Of a DNA stretch of 64,000 nucleotides, positions 43,147 through 54,233 are shown piece after piece. Made by a program: the position numbers and the translations under genes. This DNA is from Anagrus nilaparvatae (Eukaryota > Arthropoda > Insecta > Hymenoptera > Mymaridae), in contig JAKSXM010000272.1 in the NCBI GenBank assembly GCA_022575985.1, forward strand, positions 3,534,001-3,598,000, written 5' to 3'. The notes beneath the pieces are model-generated. The model did not search any database, was not told the DNA's origin, and worked only from the letters and a program-made list of their open reading frames with translations. Positions within the stretch are counted from its first letter, which is position 1. Each line of letters begins with the position of its first letter.

Positions 43147-43777
43147 ACGTTAAATAAATATTCCTGAGATATAATAAAAATTAAAAATTCTTATGTAAAT
43201 GTTTTATAGTATATAAGCGTGTTCTCTCTACATTTTTTCATAAATGAAATTAAATATTTTTCAGACTTAATTTTGCGAAAGTAAAGTCAGAGTAAATACT
43301 AAATAAAAATTTTAAAGTTAAATTATTTATCATGAAAGTGAATAACACAAATGCAAATTTTTTAGAATAAAGCCAGAATGTTCCTTACATATGCTAAGAA
43401 AATATATCATTATTATATTTTTGAAACATTAAAAATCTGAATAATATACATATGCGTGGAGAAAAAGTTCCATCGACCCATAATCGTAAAAATAACAAAT
43501 TTCAGCTAAAATCATAAAAGTAGATAATATGGATTCTCTCATATTATTTTGGCGCCACTACTTCTGTTTACATTATACAAGTTCAAAAGCAAATTGCACA
43601 GCATTCACTAAGGAAAATTTGTCTCATTCTGTAGTGGAAATCACTATAGCATTAAATTTTCTTTTACTCATTTTCTAAAATTTACTCTCCTAAAGGTCAG
43701 TCTCTAAATTACTTTTAAAATCTTTTTCTCCATTTATTTAATATATATATATATATACATTTACATATATATATATA
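43147..43777. other. AT-rich spacer with MITE fragment
   Basis: Contains TTATTTTGGCGCCACTACTTCTGTTT (43545-43570), a diverged piece of the palindromic MITE seen at 29289. A TATA microsatellite (43740-43777) is the insertion site of the next element. No gene. Confidence 0.6.
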
Positions 43778-44524
43778 CTAGCTGCCTCCGGCTCGCTTCG
43801 CACCCCCCGGCAGCCACCAAGGGGGCTGCGCCCCCCTGGACCCCTGCGACATTATTTTTCCAAAAATATTTTGTTTTATGTTACACAATATTTGGTAAAA
43901 TAATCTTTTTTTACCCGAAGTATTATCCAAAATTTTCTGAATCATAAAAATTACGGGCATACGAACCCAGACTGATAATTAGTGATCAGCAATACAAAGC
44001 TTCGCAACCCTTCCATAGGATCCACAAGCAGTCGTTGTTTCCCTCGACTATCCATTCTAGGGTTATGCCTGATGATAATAGCTGTTCAAGTTTCTTTTAG
44101 TTACTATAATCAGTTACTACATCAGTGACTGATAAAAATTAGAAATATATATAATAGTAGTCCTAAACTTTTATAATTTTCGAAAAATTATTGTATCTTT
44201 TGACAGAACCGACCACCTTGAAAATTTAGGTGGATACATAAAAAATATACCCGAATCGAATGAAATTCTTTTTGATGGTAAAATTTTTCCTCAGTTTTTT
44301 TGTTTTTTTGGTTTTTTTTTTTAAATTTGATAAAAATTTTTTTCTTGAAAATTCTATTTTTTCAACATAAAAATTTTTTGTCGTTATCAATCGAAATGAA
44401 ACCTAGCCTATGTTTTGACCCGTAATTTTGGCCGTCTTTTGTCGTAAACCCTATGTCTGTAGCTTTTATCGTTTTCTAGTTTATCGCTTTCGGACATACA
44501 CACACACACACACATAATTAAAGA
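43778..44524 (-). mobile_element. non-autonomous helitron-like element, second full copy
   Basis: 747 bp with the same termini as 28533-29280: CTAG preceded by A on the left, AAGA followed by T on the right (minus strand TC...CTAG). It includes the GC-rich stem region (GGGGGCTGCGCCCCCC, about 43822) and the AACCTAGCCTATG block. Both ends lie in TATATA. It has no ORF. Confidence 0.7.
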
Positions 44525-44539
44525 TTTATATATATATAT

Positions 44540-44600
44540 AGGATACTAAGGGGCTCCGTCCCCTGCGCGCTTTGCGCGCCAACCCCCGCAGAGTGATTGA
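44540..44600 (-). mobile_element. helitron 3' terminus with double hairpin
   Basis: Plus-strand CTAAGGGGCTCCGTCCCC followed by a GCGCGC/GCGCGC stem and AACCCCC. The end of the intact helitron at 55675 has the same two-stem layout (GGGGG...CCCCC then GCGCGC...GCGCGC, AACCCCC). The element therefore belongs to the same family and extends to higher coordinates; its other end is uncertain. Confidence 0.55.
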
Positions 44601-44732
44601 AGTATTGCGATAGCATATTTTAAATCACTTGCAAGGTGTACCTTGTTCTTTTTGAAACAAGTGATTCTTGACAATGGTTGTAGATTTGGTATCGTAATAC
44701 AACTTTATAATAATTGGTTAAATATAGAAAAA
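44601..44732. other. spacer inside helitron-like element
   Basis: AT-rich; no gene. It links the terminal hairpins to the minisatellite. Confidence 0.4.
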
Positions 44733-45036
44733 ACCACATTGGCCCAAAAGGACCACTTTAGCCCAAAAGGACCACAGTGGCCCAATAGGTTCAGTTTGGC
44801 CCAAGAGGACCAAATTGGCCCAAAAAGAACACTTTTGACCAAAAGGACCACGTTGGCCCAATAGGTTCACTTTGACCCAAAAGGAACACTTTGGCCCAAA
44901 AGGACCATTTTGGCTTAAAAGGACCACATTGGCCCAATAGGTTCACTTTGGCCCAAAAGGACCACTTTGGCACAAAAGGACCACATTGGTCCAAAAGGAC
45001 CATACTGGCCAAAAAGGTCCTTTTTGGCCCAAAGGG
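44733..45036. repeat. 19-bp minisatellite, about 16 units
   Basis: Units near ACCACATTGGCCCAAAAGG; CCC recurs at 44743, 44762, 44781, 44800 and 44819, exactly 19 bp apart. Variants ACTTT, AGTGG and TTCAG alternate in a higher-order pattern. Because 19 is not a multiple of three, each frame repeats every 57 bp, and several frames on both strands are open, giving three overlapping spurious ORFs. Confidence 0.9.
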
Positions 45037-45093
45037 CTCAGGCGACAGCCGCGTCAGCGTTTATAACTTTATAATATATAGAGATATATATAA

Positions 45094-46687
45094 TACTTAC
45101 TTTACTTACTTTTTAAAAAGTATAATAATAATTTATGGGATAGACATTACATTTACCTTGCGCATTCGCTGTTATTAATCGGCAAAAAATTTTCAATGAA
45201 TACTATATTACAATAATTATTTTTAATTCTTATTTTATTTTTAAAATGTAATTAATTTTGTACATTTACATATCATTGTAGTAATACTTATATTTAAAAT
45301 AAATTTCAAGAGTTTATTCATATCGCTATTAAAAATTCTGGGATATTGTTAAATTATTTATTTTTCTTATACTTTTTTTAATTAGTCTAAATAATCCATT
45401 AATATCTTGGATTAATCTGGGATGTCTAATATCTTTTATTTCTTCAAATGAGTCTATAGAATATACTAATATCTTAAATTGGCCTGGGATGTCTAGTTTT
45501 TTTTTTTTTAATATTTTTTAAAATGAGTCTAAAGAATTTATTGATATCTTGAATTAGCCTGGGATTTCTAAGAGTTTTTCATATGTTAGACATCTCAAAT
45601 TTACATTACACCTTTTGCTGTTTTTTTTCTATCCCTGCCGGGTCTGTAAACCAATAGTTAAATAAATAGTTAAATAATGAATATTATCAAAATGTTAAAA
45701 CTTAAAATATTCTTTAACCAGGTACATTCATAAACAGAAATAGGGTTGAACCAAGTCGGTTATAGTAGAAACCGAATATTACTCTTACTATAAAAATGGA
45801 AAATATTTATGCTAGAACTGAGATTCATGCTCCAAAAATCTTCTGTTAAAAATGTATTTATTTTTTTTTTAATGAAAATTTCGTATGGTATAAGTAATAT
45901 TCGGTTCCTACTATAACCAATTTTATTGATTCAACCCTGTTTCTGTGTAGTTTAAACGTATAGAAGGCTGTATGGATTTTAATAGTGTTCATTTGTTGCT
46001 AAATTAATCATCTTCTAACCAGCATATGAATTTTTTATATTGACCATTAAATAGTAATTTTTTTATACTGACCATGAAATAGTAAAAATTATTTTTTATT
46101 ACATAAATAATTTTTTTTAAAAGAAAATATTACCTTATGGACCCGGCAGGGGTAGAAAAAAACAACAAAAGGCGCAATGTAAATTTGAGATGTCTAACAT
46201 ATAAAAAACTCTTAGAAATCCCAGGCTAATCCAAGATATCATTAAATTCTTTAGACTCATTTTAAAAAATATTTAAAAAAATAAAACTAGACATCCCAGG
46301 CCAATTTAAGATATAAGTAGATTCTATAGACTCATTTGAAGAAATAAAAGATATTAGACATCCCACATTAATCCAAGATATTAATGGATTCTTTAGACTA
46401 ATTCAAAAAAGGATAAGAAAAATAAATAATTTAACAATATCCCAGAATTTTTAATAGCGATATGAATAAACTCTTGAAATTTATTTTAAATATAAGTATT
46501 ACTACAATGATATGCAAATGTACAAAATTAATTACATTTTAAAAATAAAATCAAGAATTAAAAATAATTATTGTAATATAGTAATCATTGAAAATTTTTT
46601 GCCGATTAATAACAGCGAATTCGCAAGTTAAATGTAATGTCTATCCCATAAATTATTATACTTTTTAAAAAGTAAGTAAAGTAAGTA
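45094..46687. mobile_element. foldback element with about 550-bp inverted arms
   Basis: 45094-45644 and 46140-46687 are reverse complements with scattered differences, from outer TACTTACTTTACTTAC to inner CCCTGCCGGGTC. The spacer of about 495 bp has no gene and holds a smaller nested inverted-repeat element. Internally each arm has three related 85-bp blocks with CTGGGATGTCTA. No transposase; target duplication uncertain. Confidence 0.85.
45733..45948. mobile_element. nested MITE-like inverted repeat in foldback spacer
   Basis: ACAGAAATAGGGTTGAA...GGTTATAGTAG(A)AACCGAATATTAC on the left is mirrored on the right ending TCAACCCTGTTTCTGT. About 216 bp with arms of about 55 bp. Confidence 0.75.
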
Positions 46688-46980
46688 AAGATATCATAAC
46701 AATCGCAAGGTTTTAAAAATAAAACCAATTCTTAAATTATATAGATACTTTTAATTTATCTTCAGTATTGAAATAATTAAAAAAAAAAGATATTTGAAAC
46801 AAGGAATACAAAAATTTAATAAATATTCACACTAATACGGTGTATATAAGAATTCTTTATTTTATGCATGTTACATTATTTTAAAAGTAAAACTAAACAA
46901 TTTTATATACATATATATATTACATAAAAATTTTAAAATTGATTACTTTCAAGTTTTGAATGGTATGTTTTTTCAATAGA
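46688..46980. other. AT-rich 3' flank of the protease-helitron
   Basis: No ORF of note. A CTRR end with hairpin belonging to the 47-55 kb helitron was not found here; its 3' end may be at 44540 with the foldback inserted in between, or may be lost. Confidence 0.4.
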
Positions 46981-47870
46981 CTAACATTTTTGTAGGACAT
47001 ATAAGTATATATCTTTAGGATTTCTCGGCCGTTTACATTCATTAATTTTACCATCGTCAATATATAGCCAAGAATTTTTTCTGCTACCTCTGATAATAAT
47101 CTTATGATGACCATCATTTAACGTTTGGCCTGTATGAAATACAGCACTTATGACTCGGTAGTTTTCTTTATTGATTAAAATTTTTGTTTATGGAACACTT
47201 TTTACGTTAAAATTTGTGTATTTGCACCATTCATTTTTATTTTCTACGAATTTAAACATACAGAGCATAACAATTATTGTGTTATTATTTGCATTTGGAA
47301 ATTTATCTTGTTGTTCAATAATAGTAGATTTTTTACAGTTTGGACAAACAAGTCTTTCTTGATCTTTCCAAAAGCCTATGTTGTAATCAAAAATATATTG
47401 TAAATCAAAAGATTCTTTATTTTTTTGTGGAGGCAAAAGTAATGATATGATATAATTTTTGGTTTCTTGAACTTGTCTATAATTTTTGCAATCTACACAA
47501 CGTTTTTTAATTTTCATGTCATGATTTAATAATTTTTGCAATACATTTGACTTCTCAATTAATCTACTTAAAAATTCAGAAACATCTTCTTTTAAATTTT
47601 CACCATATGCAATATTAACTTTCTTTTTTAAATTTATTATATCATCTAGTACAATTCCTTCATGTCTATGTTTTATGAATAAATTTTGTAAAATAATATC
47701 ATCATTTTCAAGATCTTTCAAATTAAAAATTTTTTTTCGAATACAATCATTGTGAAATAATAGAAGAAATACAACTTTAGCATATGAAGATGCAGAATCT
47801 TCTGTCGGAATGCCTTTTATATCCTTATCATCTAAATCTGAATCTTGCTGAACTCTTAAAATTTTTTCTG
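46981..47870 (-). pseudogene. C-terminal USP-like domain of protease-helitron (Cys-box Ser)
   Basis: The C-terminal third of the helicase frame. A Cys-box-like GIPTEDSASSYAKVVF (about 47800), where the second USP-like domain at 53 kb has GISNTDKVSCYAISVF, reads Ser at the catalytic Cys position. Next come EDVSEFLSRLIEKS (QDAxEFL motif), CVDCKNY and CPNCKKS (zinc pairs). After one in-frame TAA (47188-47190) follows TLNDGHHKIII, the His box, and SWLYIDDGKI to YLYVLQK, ending at TAG 46981. Family C19 deubiquitinases need Cys and His; here His is present and Cys is not. It may be a pseudo-enzyme or a damaged copy. Confidence 0.65.
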
Positions 47871-49305
47871 ACACAGTCCATTCATCATCTTTAACTGTTA
47901 AAGCATTATTCTTTTTTTTTTCTAAAATTGGCAAAGCAATGTTTTTCTTATTTTTTAGAATATCTCTTAACCTATTATACTCTTCAATCGCATCTGAATT
48001 GACTTTGATACTTGAGGGATCAAAATTAATTAAATGAAGACCATCTAACTTAGTAACTCTTGACAACGCTACATAAATCTGACCATCATCAAAAATGTTA
48101 TTACCAGCTTCAACTACTATATTCTCTAAACTTAATCCCTGGCTTTTATGAATAGTGATTCCATAACTTGAACATATTGGAAACTGATTCCTAATTATAA
48201 AAATATTATCCCTTAACTCAAATTTTATTTTAGCTCTTTCTATTAAATGTTCAGTATTATCTTTCAATTTAATTATAATATTTTCAATAACATTATCGTG
48301 ATTTCGTGAAACTGAAACAATTGTGCCAATAGCTCCATTGACTAGTCCTTTAGAGACATCAATATTTTTTCTAAGCATTATTACTGAACCTAATTTGACT
48401 TTTATTACTCTTGATATTCCAATTAAATTCGAATCATTATCATCATCTTTTTTTAACAAAGCTGCAATTCGTTTTTTCATTATTGAAGATATATTACTAG
48501 AATAGTCATCAATAGCTGTAATATGAATTTGTTCCCCTTCAAGCATCCTTAACATTTTATCATTTAATACTCTGCACATGTCTAAAGTTGGTAAAAGACA
48601 AAGTGTTCCAGGAGGCAACGAAGTTATATAGTTAGCTAATTCATTCAAGTGAATATCAATGTAAGAAGATGAAAATTTTAATTTTCTCGTTTGGAGGAGT
48701 TGAATATCATTATTATTAACAATTCCTACTCTCAATCGATTTAAAAGCTCTCCGTAAGTCTTGTCTGACTTCTGTCTCATATTAATAGTCAACTCATCAT
48801 AGTCAAATTCGTGCCACAAATTTTCTGTAATATTTATAGCATTCAAATACTTTTGAATTTTTGCTGTAGATAATGGTTGAAATGCAAATTCTTCTTTTAC
48901 AGGTTTGAGTTGTAAGAGATCGCCAAACAAAAGAATATTTATTCCTCCAAAGCAACCATTTTCTTTTTCGAATGAATCAAATATTTCTGACAATCGTAAA
49001 TGAATGTACATAAGCATTGTATTTGATATCATAGATACCTCATCTATGATTAATGTATCTATATTTTGAAATCTTTGCCTTAAAATTTTTAATGTCATGT
49101 TATTCAAGGGTTTATAAGCTGCAACGCCACCCTGTTTTACAGGAATATCCAGTAATCTATAAAATGTTAAGCCATTTACATTTAAAGCCGCAATGCCAGT
49201 TGGAGCACTTACAGCACTGTCCTTACCACGTTTTACTTTATTCCATTGAACAATAGTTCTTATAACTTTACTTTTTCCGGTGCCTGCACTTCCACTAATT
49301 ATCAT
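47188..49305 (-). pseudogene. PIF1-type helicase of protease-helitron
   Basis: In a 705-codon frame: Walker A GSAGTGKS (residues 4-11), PTGIAALNVNG, Walker B LIIDEVSM (about 85), LLFGDLLQLKPV (about 130), ELTINMRQ, a 2B-like region, ITIHKSQGLSLENIVVEA (about 385) and GQIYVALSRV (about 410). Then a Lys/Asp-rich linker and the USP-like tail. The upstream frame is the same as that of the Rep block (50259-49504) but has stops at 49504 and about 49364. The helicase ORF itself has no internal stop before 47188. It unwinds DNA during rolling-circle transposition, by family knowledge. Confidence 0.85.
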
Positions 49306-49503
49306 ACGACATGGCCCATCATTGGATAATACAGATTCAGTGAAATTATAAAAAACTCGTTCTTAGTCCTTATTAAGTTCTGAAATATTTTGGGACAAAC
49401 TAATATTATTATTTTCTAAATTTACTTCAAAGTCATTCAAATCTTTCATAATATTCTCTGCTTCTTTAGGAATGCAGTCTTCTGGTATATTATTGGATAA
49501 AAC

Positions 49504-51450
49504 CTAATTTTTGTCAATGGCTTTATTAATGTCATCATTCATTTTTTCTTCACATTGTCTACTGGTTTTAAATTTCTCATGATAATCAAGCATTTCTGGA
49601 TGCATAATACAAATTGTTTGAAAAGCATCAGAATAGCTACTGCAACCAACTGTAAGCTCTTCAGTATCTCTCCAAGGTTTAAATAATAGCAATAGAGAAT
49701 AATAATAATTTTCTGGTTCACTATCGGGCTTGCATTTCCAGTGATTAATCAAGTATGGTTTTCTTCTTTTTTTACAAAATACCCTGTCACTATTACGAAG
49801 GTAATAAAATTCTAAAGTCTTAGGTGGATCATCATATCCAATATCAAAATGTTTTGCAAATTCATATAAAGACAGATCAGCTAAATTTTCAGGGCGATTT
49901 GGATAATAGTCATCTATAAAGCTTTCATAAAAAATATTCTCTGAATCGGCAAGAAGTATAGATACAATATTTTTGGGCTTAACACGTTTATTTCTAATCA
50001 TTCGGACATCTAACCACCTAACGTTTGTTTCATTATCAACTCCAAACATAGAATGCCCTAATAACAAATCAGCTGCTTCTAATATTCCACATTCTCTATG
50101 GTTTAAAGCCCTTAATGAAAATGACCACAGGCGACTAACGACTGATTCAGCTGATTGTATATCACTCAAATCTTCAACACTTTTTTCTATTTTGGTTACG
50201 TATTTGCACACGTATTTTGTTATTACTTTAGAGAATTCTTTAGAATATTGAATGTCCATATTTCCATCCCATATAATAGCAAGATTTGGACAGTAATCAT
50301 TTATATATTTTTCATTTTCTTTACGTGGTAAATTAATAAGCCTGCTATTTTTTTTTAATTTTTACGACCAGCAATTGATGAAGCAGGATCATTAACTTGA
50401 ATCTGGTCATTTACTTCCCGTAGAAAATCAAAACGACAACGGCATGTGAACTCTTTACCACTATTATTCCCCACATTTCTCATACAATAATTATTATGTT
50501 TATGTGTTTGATGCTCTAAAATTCTCCTATTTAATTCAGGTGAGATTCTCTTATCTGGAATAGTACAACTTAAATATTTTAGAATGAATTGCGCAACTTC
50601 TTCTATTGGTGATTCTCCTATGGTTGGAGAATCTTCAATCCAAAGTAACATGTGAAAATGTGGAAGACCTCTTGCTTGGTATTCTCTACGCCAGAAAAAA
50701 TGTATTACTTTACCTAATGGTTGAGATTCTGACAATAAATATGTTAAAACAGCTTTAAATTTGATATCCATGAATTCAGAAGCTAATACTGGATTTATAG
50801 CTATTAATTCTGAAATAGATTTACTTTTATGTTCTTCTCCTAAATCTTTTTTTAAATACTCTCCCAGTTCTGACCACCTCCATTCACCAAGGCTCAGCGT
50901 TAAGAACCATGTTGCTGGACCATAATGATCTATCATTGCATATAAATCATTTTTAGCTTTCGACCAATATGCCTGTGTGTTTGGTAGGCGAGAAAAAACT
51001 GTATTTAGGTGTGCTTCTAGTAAATTTTGTCGCATGTCATCTAAATAAGTACCAGCAGTATATTTTGATTTTGGATTAACTATGTTTAAGCAATGAAAGA
51101 TTCCAGTATTTAATTTTCTCATAGTGTCATCGTGCAATAAATGAATAATAAACTGCTTATCTAAACGAAATCTATTATGAGTTGATAACATTCATGAACG
51201 AATAAAGTCGCAATTTCTGAGTTTGTTTCTTTCGCTGTATAGAGAATTTTTTCCATAAGGAAATAATCGAGGAAAACATTTGACATCTAAAAATTTATCA
51301 TTGTAATTAATAGGACTCGCCTGGACAGGTAGCACTTGATAAATTTTTGTGCAAGTTTCGTTTATTTTCTTTTCATATAAAGAATAAAAGCTATAATCTT
51401 TATCAGTGTACTTTTCTGATAATGTTAATATAGACTCTTCTTCTGTAGAC
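49504..51450 (-). pseudogene. Helitron Rep (HUH endonuclease) domain, broken
   Basis: From about 51450 down: FPRLFPYGKNS, typical of the helitron N-terminal region, then after TGA (51192-51194) a continuing frame with WFLTLSLGEWRWSEL and the HUH motif GLPHFHMLLW (about 50635-50665), which binds the metal. A slip in a poly-A run near 50355 changes frame. The next block (50259-49504) holds VITKYVCKYVTKIEK, with two Tyr spaced four apart, the nicking Tyr motif. HUH and Tyr motifs are intact, but stops and the frameshift prevent one product. The order Rep then helicase is that of helitrons. Confidence 0.85.
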
Positions 51451-52440
51451 TATGTTTGAATTGTGTTTTTTAAACAAAAAACATTAGATTCATTAAAAGC
51501 ATTCTCAATTTTGATGATTTCTTTATTTATTCTTTTCATTTCATACAAAATATTTAACAAATTTCTTATTTCTGGAAAATGGCTCTTTAAAACTATCAAT
51601 TTCAATATTTTTGATTTACAAGTTAATGGTTTTTCATGGCATTGAATCGGATGCCCAAGCTTATTTTTTTCTCGATCAGATGATGAGCAAACATCTATGA
51701 ATTTCAAAAATAAATTTATTCTTGAAAAAGTGCAGTCATTTATACAGTGAAAAATATTTTGCAATTCTTTCAAAAGATCTTCGTCATCAAGTTTACAATG
51801 ATCACCGCATATCCAGCTCTTGACTTTTTTACTTGGTGTACAAATAAATGTCATATTTAAGCAATAACTGTAAGAATTAGAGTCAAAAAAATTTTCAGAA
51901 TGTATGGTGTGTTTCGATACGCCACACAAAGCGGTATATTTATCTCGAATACTATCATTTAAGGATGTATGAGCTAAACGATTTAGTGCACGATTAACCT
52001 TAGACTTGCTATTTTTAATTTTATTTTTTAACTTACGAATTAAATCTGCTGTTTTGTGAATACATAAATTAATAATCTTTTCTGCTTTTATTCGTATGCT
52101 TGCAAAAGAAGAAGGATCTGACAACAATAATTTTTGATATAATTTTTGAATGTAAATTTCTCTAGTTTGAAGTAATTTTCGCGTACTAGTTTTAACACTA
52201 ATTTGAGCATATTTTTTTTTAATTATTGAAGATGTCTTATTTTGTATCTTATCTAATGCATTTTGTTTCTCAAAATATTTTTTTCTTAATGTATCAAGCT
52301 TTTCACTGCTAATAATTTTATTCCTCAAATCCTTTCGTCTCTTATATTTATTTTTTTCCTGAACTTTTGAATTTTTTTCATATTCTTTATGAGATAACTC
52401 ATTTTCAAAACTTAAAAAATCATCTGTTTCAAAAGTTAGG
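51450..52440 (-). pseudogene. Cys-rich and coiled-coil linker of protease-helitron
   Basis: One frame from about 52440 (ORF ATG at 52328) to a TAG at 51450, in the same frame as Rep. The first 130 residues are basic coiled-coil (RNKIISSEKLDTLRKKYFEKQ). Then Cys/His pairs follow (CGVSKH, CLNMTFIC, CGDHC, FHCINDC, CHEKPLTC) and a helical end SHFPEIRNLLNILYEMKRIN. Such Cys-rich modules before Rep occur in animal helitrons/helentrons, from general recall. Probably a zinc-binding DNA- or RNA-contacting region. Confidence 0.55.
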
Positions 52441-52698
52441 TTTTCATCTGTATTTATAAGTTATCGACCCTTTCTGTGTTAACAATTTTATTTTTTAAAT
52501 TATTGTTTATTATAGGCTTATTATTTTTTTTAGCTCTTGAATTATTTTTTTTTTTGTATCTAAGACAATTTCATTTTCAGATCGTGTGAAATCATCAGTA
52601 TTATAAATTTTTTGTATAATATTATCGTTAAAAATAGATTTTGAGGATTGTGTATTTGATATAGCAAAGTTCGATTCATTATCTGTAGTCTTATTTAT
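52441..52698 (-). pseudogene. low-complexity linker with stops
   Basis: Asn/Ser/Lys-rich coding-like sequence in the frame of the upstream USP domain (SNFAISNTQSSKSIFND) and then several stops. It joins the USP-like and Cys-rich parts. Confidence 0.4.
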
Positions 52699-53640
52699 TT
52701 ATTTTTCAGTAATATTTATTATTGAAGAATAAAATTTTTTAGGAAATTCATTTGATTCAGTGAACTGAGGTTCAACAAAATTGATATTACCGTTGCTATT
52801 CATATTACTGTTAGAATATGATTCAAGAAAAATAATATAAACACTTTTAAAAGATATAGGAGAGAATAACTTTTTGGGTAAAAGATTATTATTTACCTCA
52901 TACCACAGATTTTTTGACTTATCATATATTTTATTTACATAATGTCCAGATTCTAGGGTTTCACCCCAGTGAAATATACCACTAGAAATTTTATAAACTT
53001 GATTAGAAATTTTAACCATTCCAGATGCTACATTAATATTGCATGAAATCTTAGGTGAATAATTATTTTCACATCTAAAACTTTTTATCTGTAAAATAAG
53101 TAAATCATTATTTCTTAACTTTATATCTTGCTTTTCTTCTCTTTTAGATTTACAATTTATACATTCAGTATCCCCAATTTTAAATTCTCCAAAATTGAAA
53201 TCAATCAATTCTTGTAAAGTGTAATTTCTTGTGGTATCAGAGGGCAAACAAATCTGGATTATATTATAAGGTAGTGTTTCAATCAAATTTTGTTTGCAAT
53301 TTTTACAGTATCTCGTCACTTCCAAATCAAATTGGATAATACTTTCAATGCTAGTGGATTTATCAATTAAGGAACTTAAAAATTCTTCAGCATCTTGCTG
53401 AACTACATCCTTAAAGTCTGTCTGAGCTAGTAGTCTTAAATCTTTTATATCATCATAAGTGATAAATTTTATTTTGTACTTGAAAAATAAATACTGCAAA
53501 AATATATCCATAAAATTATGAACTGAAATATCAAAAAAATTTATTGCAAACATTTTTTCCCTAATTGACTTTGAGTTGACTAGTGCTTGAAAAACTGATA
53601 TAGCATAACAAGAAACCTTATCAGTGTTACTAATTCCTTT
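52699..53640 (-). pseudogene. N-terminal USP-like (C19) protease domain of protease-helitron
   Basis: The ORF starts at ATG 53553, but the same frame is open upstream to about 53640 and there carries the Cys box GISNTDKVSCYAISVFQALV. Then QQDAEEFLSSLID, zinc pairs YCKNCKQN and CINCKSK, LLILQIKSF, and the His box SGHYVNKIYDKSKNLWYEVNN. The catalytic Cys and His and the Asn/Asp-containing tail are all present. About 310 residues, close to a minimal USP catalytic core. It directly follows the Ulp1-like domain in another frame, so a frameshift separates them. It would remove ubiquitin or a ubiquitin-like tag. Confidence 0.75.
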
Positions 53641-54233
53641 AATGTTATTGAACGAACTTCAAAGAAAGTTTGAAACAATTGCATTTTCATGTACTGGAAT
53701 AATTTGATATTATTGCTTCTAAACATTTCATATAGATGATATCGCATTTTATTAATATCATAATTCATGTTTTCTGGCTTGACGTTAAAAAATAATGAAA
53801 CAGCATTCGCAATAGCAAATACACCACAATCTACTTTATTTGTTTGTTTTTTAACAGTGGGAAAATATAAGGAAATTTTTTTCTGGAAATCAGGAAAGAG
53901 TTTAGCTAAGTACAATATATGGTGGTGATGTAATTTTTTCTCTCCAATTGAATCATAAATGTAAAGATTTTGAAAACCATCATAATAAGCACATACCCAA
54001 TGACCATATTTTTTTTCATTTATAATGTCAAAGCTATTTAGTATTTCAATATGCCGTTTATTGAAAGGAGCTGGTTTTATTCTGTGTAAAACTTCCAACT
54101 TATAAGAACCACTAGGTGAAATAGTTTTTTTTGAATAATATTCTAACAGAATATTTAGTTTATCAATATGAAGGTCATTTAATTGGTCATTTTGTAAAAG
54201 AATTTGTATTTCTCTCTCTCTTGCAATGCCCAA
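53580..54233 (-). pseudogene. Ulp1-like (C48) cysteine protease domain of protease-helitron
   Basis: In the 217-codon frame: His78 in KYGHWVCAYYDG, Asp94 in YIYDSIGEK, Gln130 and Cys136 in KKQTNKVDCGVFAIANA, the His-Asp-Gln-Cys set of C48 proteases. The frame's first codon is TTG with a stop just upstream, and the preceding disordered block overlaps in another frame, so it is one gene with a frameshift near 54230. The last 35 residues (from about 53640) are replaced by the USP frame. Family knowledge: C48 enzymes process SUMO-like proteins or polyproteins. In a helitron it might cut the polyprotein or act on host SUMO; that is inference. Confidence 0.75.

Noticed and set aside
44643..45178. 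Four overlapping ORFs on both strands
   Set aside because: All are readings of the 19-bp minisatellite; mutual overlap and repeat period explain them.
46920..47117. 65-codon ORF read as a separate gene
   Set aside because: A different frame over the same bases gives the USP-like His box in frame with the helicase ORF, which explains the region better.
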